Assembly: GCA_963693315.1 (NCBI GenBank)
Contig: OY856188.1
Location: 189,456,897-189,520,896, forward strand
Source of the DNA: Diogma glabrata
Taxonomy: Eukaryota; Arthropoda; Insecta; Diptera; Cylindrotomidae
DNA length: 64,000 bases
Direction: 5' to 3'
The notes under the pieces were generated by a model that was not told the DNA's origin, searched no databases, and was given only the letters and a program-made list of their open reading frames with translations. The position numbers were made by a program, and so were the translations under genes. The number at the start of each line of letters is the position of its first letter. Positions within the stretch are counted from its first letter, which is position 1. Below, piece by piece: positions 57,060 to 64,000 of the stretch.

Positions 57060-58990
57060 TATATAATTTGAAATATTAGTTTTTTGGGAAATGGCTAGTG
57101 TACAGTCAGTTCCAAAAAAGGTTCGAAAACGGATCCAACAAATTACAAACCCATATCAAACTGGTCGATTGTAGCTAAAATACATCAAAAAAACATTAAT
57201 TTTAAAAATATGAGGTCAAAACTGTTAACTTGTCAAAAATACTTAAAGACAATGCGGTTTTCGCCGCAACAAAGAGTGACGAAAAATTTACTTTCTTTGT
57301 CAAACATATCTGGAAAAAGTTACTTGAAAATCATAGTGAGACTTTCAGTGCTGTTTTATTGATATAGCCAAATCATTTGACAAAGTACAGCTCAACAATC
57401 TTATATGCAAATTGAGATACTATGACTTTGACGAGCAAATTATTTCCTGAGCTTAGATTTTATATCTGAGCGTAAATTTCAAGTCAATGTCGACGGTTTT
57501 TCATTAGATATCTTTTCAACGAATGCAGGCCTTATTCAAAGTTCCACTCTATCCCCAACTCTTTCTTTTATCTATATTGGCTTGTTGCACTCAACGATTC
57601 ATTAAATCCATAGTTTTGCTAATGATGCACGCTTAATGCTTCTCCTGAATTATCTAATATATACTCAGCGTTTAATGGCACTAGGTCAAATGTGATAGAG
57701 TCATTAAACATTGATTTAAAAACAGTAATGGAATCGGGTATTGCTAAAAGTGTTAAGTTCAACGCGAGCAAAACTCAAGTTTGCTATTTTTCTAGGTTAT
57801 CAACATCTTATCCTTTTTCCATTAAAGTTTGATTCTTGAAGAAAAATGATCTTGAAGAGAAAGAATTCGTTAGACTTCTACGAGTTGAGATTAAAAATAA
57901 TATTAAGTGGAATTCTCATATGTTTAGCCTAACTAAGAAAGTTGTTCAAAAACTAATATTTTTGGGTCGTTGAGTTAGGTTTTTAATAGTGCTTCTTTTA
58001 ATGGAAAAGTTATTTAATCGCCCCTGCATGGATTATTGTTGTCACATATGGAGTGTACCATACAGGTCTTGATTGATTCTATACAACAGAAGGCTGTTAA
58101 ATTGATCAGCAATTCAAATCTTACTAATGAGCTTGATTCCTAGTATGTCGCTGATTTGACCGGATTTTACATTATGGATAAACGGGCTTCTATCTAAATC
58201 AAATCGATTTTACCTAAGCCTGCAAACTTGACACGTTATACCAGTGTATCAATAAGAGTATCATAAGATAAAACAATTTTCTTCCTCCAAACTTTAAGAT
58301 TAGCGTTAAAAAATCTTCAAAGGAAATTGATCAACTGTACATACATACTTCTAGGAACCTAGCTAAAGCCTAGCCTCAAAAATTGAGGTTTTTGGAACGA
58401 TTTCGTAGGTTTTTCATTAGCGAACAGCTTCTTTTAATATATAAATCATTTATACTCCCTACATGGAGTATTGTTCTCACATATGGGGTGTATCTGATTT
58501 TAGGAGTTTGAAGTAAATTGAGTTTGTTCAGCGCAGAGCTGTTAAACTAATTAGCAACTCAACTCTTATTAATGAGTTAGATTCCTTGCAACACAGAACA
58601 AATGTTGCTAGATTCCTTGCAACACAGAAGAAATGTTGCTGATCTGAGAATTTTCTATTAATACATTGTGGATGAACAAACTTCCAAACCTCGCGTAGCA
58701 CCAGAGTAAATTTTGTAGCTCATCCTTTTGCACTTCATTTAAAAAGGTTCAGAAGTGTTGCTTTTCAGCGTGATTTTTTCAGCAGAGTCTCTCATCTATG
58801 GAATGTCTCACCATCAAGGGTTTCCCCTGATAGCTTTAATCCTCAAAATTTTAAAGATAACGTTCATAAACTTCTTAAAGAAACTTAATTTATTCAAACT
58901 TAATCCTAATCCTTAGTTGGACATGGTATCTTCGGATATTAAGAGACGTTAATTTTTAATTTATTATAATTAACACTAAACATGCCTAAC
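57060..58990 (+). mobile_element. Non-LTR retrotransposon relic (RT to 3' UTR), plus strand
   Basis: Degraded RT: KPISNWSIVAKIHQKNI near 57150, AGLIQSSTLSPTLSFIYI near 57530, then a C-terminal region that occurs twice. The first is MDYCCHIWSVPYRS near 58028; the second is YMEYCSHIWGVSDF near 58459, followed by FVQRRAVKLISNSTL and LDSLQHRTNVA. The partial duplication suggests a rearranged or doubly inserted copy. A 31-bp tandem duplication ('ttccttgcaacacagaa') lies at 58580-58640. The reading ends FKDNVHKLLKET near 58888 and its 3' UTR shares 'catggtatcttcggatatt' with the copy at 4.5-5.4 kb. Confidence 0.8.
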
Positions 58991-59139
58991 TTTGTATTTA
59001 GAAAAAAAAATATTTTCTTCAAAATTTAAACCGTGCTATTTCGAATAAAACCGTGTAAAAACGAATTTAAATTTTTTTTCTAGACCGTGTTATATCAAAA
59101 CCGTCTAAAAAAAGACCGTGTAAAAACAGAATTGGGTGT

Positions 59140-59940
59140 ATATACTTTTTTTTTTTTTTGTTTTTTCGTCTCCGCTTATCATATATAGTCGTTTGGCACA
59201 AAAATTTTTCCGAAATTCCGAGATGAAGCCCATTGCAATAGGTAGATTTTTATATGAAATCTACCTAAAAATAACAACTTTTTTGCATTGTATTTTTGAA
59301 ATGTTACCTAATCTGCGTGTTTTTAATCATATTGGTAACAGTAATAAAAGTTAATAATAAAGTTAAAAAAAAAATAAAAGTGAAAACTAGTGGTTAAACG
59401 ACAACGTGTTTAGGCAACAAATTATAATTTTAATACGAAAATTAAACATTCAGTTAAAATAATAACTTATCTTTGTTTTAAAATTTTGAGTCCCCTAAAC
59501 AGTTTTTAAAATTGTTTAATCTAAACTTCAATATAGTAATTTTTAAAATAAAAACTGGTAAAAAACACGATATCTTGCATATAAACGAAAATAGAGAACA
59601 ATTTTTTTACATGCACAAAACTAGAGTAACAGTTAATAAAATAAATCAAAACTTAAACTTTAGTTTTTAAAATAAAAAGTCATACAAAACACGAAATCTA
59701 GCATTTATTTTAGGAAAACAGAGAACTAGTTTTTTTCTAGTTTTATTCTAGTTAAATTAAAAATATAAACTTACTATCTAGTGAATTTTCACTAGAATTC
59801 AACTAGAATTCAACTAGAATTTCATAAAATCTAGCTTTTTAACTAGAATTCCAGCGATTTTTTACTAGATTTTTACTAGATGTACTTTTTTTATGTATTT
59901 TTTCGACGAAACCGGGTATCTAGTCGAGTAAAACTAGAAA
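59140..59940. other. AT-rich spacer with 'actagaa' repeats
   Basis: The segment 59690-59900 contains many copies of 'ctagaattc' / 'actagattt'. A 72-codon frame at 59136 has no motif. No gene is supported. Confidence 0.4.
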
Positions 59941-60350
59941 ATAAATTAACCTTGTATAGTCAGGTTATTAAGACGGCGAAAATCGACAACAATTCGAAAA
60001 CGTTTTTTGAGAATCTTTGTACTTCTTGAAACTACTAAAAGGACTATGCGAATTTTCAATTATACCATCATTTAACTTTTTTTTTACTTGCCTATTGACT
60101 TCATCTTTGGTTGCATGCGGCAGGCGATAAGGCTTTACATTTAGAGGTCTAGCGTTTGAAACTAGAGGAATTTCGTGAAATGTAGACTCAGTATGTGTAA
60201 GTTTATCACCTTCGAGGTAAAAAACATCATTATATTGACCGCATATTTTAAAATGGATTGCTTTTCTTCAGAATTTAGATAACTTGTGTCGATATTTGAT
60301 TCAAGAATTTGAAAATGATCTTCTAATACATCTTCCCAACAATTAATGCG

Positions 60351-61046
60351 CTATATGCTATAAGTTTCAAGATACTGAGGTTTTAAGTGTAATTCCCTAA
60401 TTAAAACAGAAGATTCGGATGTATTTACAATAGACAACGGAAAAGTACTACCGTTTGTATTTATAATTGAACTTCCAGTATATACGCCTGGTGTAATTTC
60501 ATGAGAAGGACATAAATAGTCCATATTTTTAGGCAATCTATGTAAAATTGATACGATTTGTTCCGTTCTACGAGGTATAGTAATATGCGCAGTAAAATTA
60601 GTTCCTAACGGTAAAGATAAAACAGATGTTGAAGAAGTGAGAATTTCTAAAATATTATTTTTATAATCAATTTTGCAATGATTGGATTGTAAGAAATCTT
60701 TTCCTAAAATACCACTGCAATTAATTGGAAAATCATTAGGTACAATATGAAAAGAATGACAAATAGAAAACGATTGTGGCAATATGATTTTAGCATAACA
60801 TAGTGCTAGAGTAGTAATTGGATTAGTGGTTATTCCAGTCACGGAACATTTCAAATCTGGAAAACACTCAGTTTTTGGTAATGTAAAATCTTTTTTTATG
60901 ACACTTATATCCGACCCTGCGTCAAGCAGAAAGAAAGAATTTTTGTTTTCACGAATATTAATTTCTAAAGAAATATATTTACTATCGTATAAGTTTAAAT
61001 TATTAAGATTTATTTTGTTAATTTGCACACGATTATCTGATATCAA
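60351..61046 (-). pseudogene. Ty3/gypsy-like pol start with aspartic protease
   Basis: The motif FFLLDAGSDISVIKKDF is the D-(S/T/A)-G active site of a retroviral-type aspartic protease. GILGKDFLQSNHCKIDYKNN is the second conserved protease block (LG.dFL....c.ID). The remaining ~80 residues form the linker to the RT. The frame ends at 60351. The RT continues immediately after in another frame. Confidence 0.85.
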
Positions 61047-61129
61047 AGAATTAGATGATTTTGATTTATCTTTAGTATTTAGAGCATTTACTTTTCGATT
61101 ATTGTAATTGATATTTTGCGGGCACCATT

Positions 61130-61465
61130 CTATATATCTGCCACTCGAGCAGATGTACTCGCATTGTTTCGTTCGAGTGGTTTCTCGTTTCCCTCATTTA
61201 AATTGAAAGAATCGGCATTATTTTGCTCTTTAAAAGAATCCACATATTTCTTTTTCCTACAATTTTTTATGTGATGTCCCTGTTTTTTACAGTAACTGCA
61301 AAATATAGATATATTTCGAATTGACTGGGAATGTGGAGTAGAATTATTGAAATATCGTGGTTGACTATTATTTATAGAAAATCTGTTGAAGTTTTGATTC
61401 GAATTCTGAAGAAATCTTTGAAAACAAATGTCTGCTGTACGACCAATCTTTTTAAGAGCTGACAT
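61130..61465 (-). pseudogene. Ty3/gypsy-like Gag nucleocapsid (CCHC knuckle)
   Basis: Contains FCSYCKKQGHHIKNCRKKKY, a single Cys-X2-Cys-X4-His-X4-Cys zinc knuckle with basic residues behind it, the RNA-binding part of Gag. It overlaps the preceding gag frame in another frame, so a frameshift separates them. Confidence 0.8.
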
Positions 61466-62259
61466 TTTTGTATATTAGGTTTATAATTATTGTGAAAAGA
61501 ATTTGCAATGCTTTTTAAGGGAGGTTTGAAATTCAGAGAAGCCTCTTCCTCAACGGCTTTAGCGATTGCATCTTTAAGTTTATCAAAACGACACTCTTTT
61601 ATTATTAATTGCAAATGACTACACAACCCGTCTATAAATGACTTCAACGCGGTAGATGAATTTAGATTATAGATACTAGTTGCTGCTGATTTTCCTTCTC
61701 TTGCTATGCAGGCATCGTTCAAATCAGAAAGCAACTGTTCTACTCTATTTGCAAAGGATTAAACATTTTCGTCTCTTTCTTGTTTAATTTTGAAAAGTTC
61801 CATTTGAAGATATTCAATTGGACGACTTTCAAAAAATTGTGCTAATAATTCTGCTTTAAATTCAGGCCAACTGTTAAAATACTTGTATTTTAGAATATCG
61901 TAAGCACGATTAGATAATTTTGTTTGAATTATTTCTAATAAACATTCATCATCAAAATCAGCACTTAACTTTTTGCTTATCATGTCACAGCATGATAGAA
62001 ATTTATGTAAACGTGAACTAGTACCGTCAAATTTCGGAATTATTTTAATAGCCGTTTCCATTAAAAAACTCATTTTTAATAATTTTTTTCTATCCGTTTC
62101 ACCATTATTTAATATTAAATTCAAGGTTGGTTTAATTTCGTAAGATTTTGTATCACTAATTTTATTTACTGACGTAGAAGCTCTTTCAGATAATTTAGAA
62201 TGATTTTTATTTAACACTGTTACATGCGAAACACTTATTAAATTTGATTGAATATTCAA
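61372..62259 (-). pseudogene. Ty3/gypsy-like gag body
   Basis: The frame 62259-61759 contains METAIKIIPKFDGTSSRLHK and FNSWPEFKAELLAQFFESRP, the capsid region of insect Ty3/gypsy Gag proteins. It ends at RDENV at a stop near 61759 and continues at 61734 in another frame (MLSDLNDACIAREGKSAATS, LKSFIDGLCSHLQLIIKECR). Gag should begin ~370 bases upstream at the ATG near 62633. That stretch has one TAA stop 13 codons in and is then interrupted by the palindromic insertion at 62268-62488. Confidence 0.8.
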
Positions 62260-62267
62260 ATTACTTA

Positions 62268-62488
62268 AGCCGCAATTAGACTATTGCAGAACTCTGCAAT
62301 ATTTCTGCAATGGTAGTGTGTAAAATATTCATTGCAGAAAAGTTTGGCAATGAACTCATTGCAAAACATTGCAGTGAGTCATTGCAATGTTTTGCAATAA
62401 GTTCATTGCCAAACTTTTCTGCAATGAATATTTTACACACTACCATTGTAGAAATATTGCAGAGTTCTGCAATAGTCTAATTGCGGCT
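62268..62488. mobile_element. 221-bp palindromic MITE (TTA target, PIF/Harbinger-like) inside gag
   Basis: The whole element is a near-perfect inverted repeat beginning AGCCGCAATTAGACTATTGC. A 3-bp TTA duplication flanks it (62265-62267 and 62489-62491), as for PIF/Harbinger MITEs. Removing the insert and one TTA copy leaves the gag reading frame continuous across the site, direct evidence that it landed in an already present gag gene. Confidence 0.88.
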
Positions 62489-62639
62489 TTAGGGTTTTTT
62501 CGGTATCAGAAGTTGATTGACTCCGGGTTGTTAATTGTTTCTGTAAGTTTTTACATTTGTCAACTGATCTGCTGCGTAATTTTAACTTTCTTTAATTATT
62601 ATCCTCCTTGTCTTCCAAATTATTTCCACTCATAAGCGG

Positions 62640-63880
62640 GTAGAAAAATAAATAAATAATTAGAAAATTTATCTAATTTTTACTTAATTATGTACCTTAC
62701 AAATGTGTAAATTGCAAATTCTAACAATAACATTTTTACACACTTTTATTTAACTTGAGTTCTGACAGCTGTGTCGGGTGGAATTTTGTGATCCATTTTT
62801 CAGTAACTTCCCATTATGTGATTGATCCCAAATTTAAAAGACAAGTTTGTTGGAGCAGTCAGTACGTATTTCTAAAAGTTTTAAAGCAAAAAACTTTATA
62901 AAACTGAAGAAAAAAAATTCAAATTTTTCTTCACTCTAAAAGACCTTAAACATGGAAATCCTCATAATCTGATTGACCCATTTTGAGCGTAGGAATTTCG
63001 GTAATACTATGTATATCATTATAATCATAGACATCGTGCATGTTTGTGTCATTTTTATATGGATAAAAGGCTTCACATTATAAAAAAGAATATTTAAAAA
63101 AATCGAAGTAGACCTTTATAGACCTTTTTTCTTAAACTTAAAATCGTTATTTTGCTGTATTTGACAGATTACATACAGCAATGATAATTAGAAATCAGTT
63201 ATTATGTATGAAAATCCATAAGATCTGAATGTCCCATTTTCTACGTTGGAATTTCGCTCATACTGAGTATATCATTATAATATATGACATATTACACATT
63301 TTTGTCATTTTTATATCGAAATATCTCCTTAAATTGTAATAAAAAATGAGTATAAAAACAATTACGTACTAAAATTATACACTGGATGTTTAAATTACAT
63401 AATTACAATTGCAATCAATTGCTACATTCAACTACATTTTTATAGCAGTAAAAATAAACACAAAATAATTTTTGCATTAATAAAATTACTTTAAATTTCA
63501 AAATCGAATATTAATTTTTCAAACGAATATTATCAAACGAATATTATATTTTCGATAAGTGATCTAATTGCTGGTTTAACTTAAATGTTATATTTTTCTG
63601 TGAATTTAAAGTGGTTAACTTATTTTTAGGTAAAATAAAATAAAAAAAAAAGATATTATACAAATACAGTACAGTACAAACAGTAAACCAGAAACATATT
63701 GAACAGGTAATGTTTGCAAATATATAATATATTTGTTTGAATACTTTGTGTTATTTTGTCAAATTATCAAAATTAATATTCTTTTGTAGTGTCCCAACAT
63801 AGATTTATGATAATTGATAATGGGTTCGTGTTCTTTTGGAAACAAAATTCTTATGTCGTGTTCTTTGGCAAAACAAAAAT
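62640..63880. other. AT-rich spacer, no gene seen
   Basis: A loose ~240-bp repetition is visible: 'aatcctcataatctgattgacccattttgagcgtaggaatttcggtaatactatgtatatcattataat' near 62958 resembles sequence near 63213. There is no ORF of note. Part of it may be 5' UTR or LTR remnant of the neighbouring gypsy element, but I could not show that. Confidence 0.35.
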
Positions 63881-63882
63881 TG

Positions 63883-64000
63883 CACTGATTGATTGATTGA
63901 TTGATGATTGATTGGACTGTAGGACCAAGCACTAGGCGAGACTCCCGGATTACGGCCGGGCCACTTCCTACAGTCGTTTTACATATAACAATAGGAAAGG
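63883..64000 (-). mobile_element. 3' end of a short retroelement with CAAT tail (cut by window end)
   Basis: 'attgattgattgattgatga' is a tetranucleotide tail. Adjacent to it 'gactgtaggacc' and 'ttcctacagtc' form a hairpin around a GC-rich block with 'cccggattacggccggg'. Tailed hairpin ends like this occur in some non-LTR elements and the SINEs they mobilise. The rest lies outside the window. Confidence 0.5.

Larger units (their letters stand above)
59945..62633 (-). mobile_element. Ty3/gypsy-like retrotransposon fragment (gag, protease, RT start)
   Basis: In minus orientation: gag start near 62633, gag body 62259-61372, CCHC knuckle and protease 61465-60351, then the beginning of the RT at about 60350-59950. 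The RT start contains FHEIPLVSNARPLNVKPYRL, EVNRQVKKKLNDGIIENSHS and, after a frame change, DFRRLNNLT near 59965. The element stops inside the RT. The YxDD motif, RNase H, integrase and LTRs are absent. Gag carries an early in-frame stop and a MITE, and there are further frameshifts. Confidence 0.85.

Overview
The window is strongly AT-rich, intron-bearing, repeat-dominated eukaryotic DNA. The retroelement clades (BEL/Pao, Ty3/gypsy-like, Jockey/CR1-like non-LTR), the hAT and PIF/Harbinger transposons and a CLIP-170/190-like fragment point to an arthropod, most likely an insect; I cannot name the species. A run of exactly 200 N (41301-41500) next to a long TA microsatellite shows this is a piece of a scaffolded assembly. 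I see no prokaryotic operon, CRISPR array, rRNA or tRNA gene, and no intact host gene that I would defend.

Layout. 1-6 kb: a tandem array (about 500-1640), then a broken multi-exon Myb/SANT-like gene on the minus strand (4.05-6.15 kb) with a non-LTR retrotransposon 3' fragment in one intron. 6.3-8.1 kb: a 176-bp higher-order satellite, a CA microsatellite and a plus-strand relic of a CLIP-170/190-type protein. 9.8-12.8 kb: a 266-bp near-perfect palindrome, an internally deleted hAT element with a BED-finger relic, and a GATC-rich terminal-inverted-repeat (TIR) element, second copy at 41.6-43.5 kb. 15.7-16.4 kb: a foldback cluster. 19.3-20.0 kb: a C2H2 zinc-finger gene relic. 20.34-27.29 kb: a complete BEL/Pao LTR retrotransposon (minus strand) with near-identical LTRs, a 5-bp target-site duplication (TSD), damaged gag-pol and an extra intact ORF. 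31.2-32.4 kb: a ~96-bp tandem repeat split by an insertion. 33.4-35.6 kb: relics of a non-LTR element, a Ty3/gypsy-like pol and a PIF/Harbinger transposase. 36.2-37.0 kb: a TIR element with 230-bp arms. 38.8-40.4 kb: a non-LTR reverse transcriptase. 41-46.5 kb: microsatellite, gap, GATC-rich TIR element with a nested hAT MITE, non-LTR fragment with a nested MITE, and a CCCGGG-rich hAT MITE. 49.29-51.75 kb: a hAT transposon with TIRs, a perfect 8-bp TSD and an uninterrupted transposase ORF. 54.9-55.9 kb: a ~325-bp tandem repeat. 56.1-59.1 kb: a TA-flanked TIR element stuffed with non-LTR fragments in opposite orientations. 59.9-62.6 kb: a Ty3/gypsy gag-protease-RT fragment (minus) split by a palindromic MITE. 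63.88 kb to the end: the 3' end of a short retroelement.

The window reads as layered transposon insertions. Several nestings can be ordered in time because target-site duplications are visible. The only element that looks potentially competent is the hAT transposon at 49.3-51.7 kb. I did not find a convincing new biological system; the best leads are that hAT element, the extra ORF of the BEL element, and the GATC-rich TIR family.
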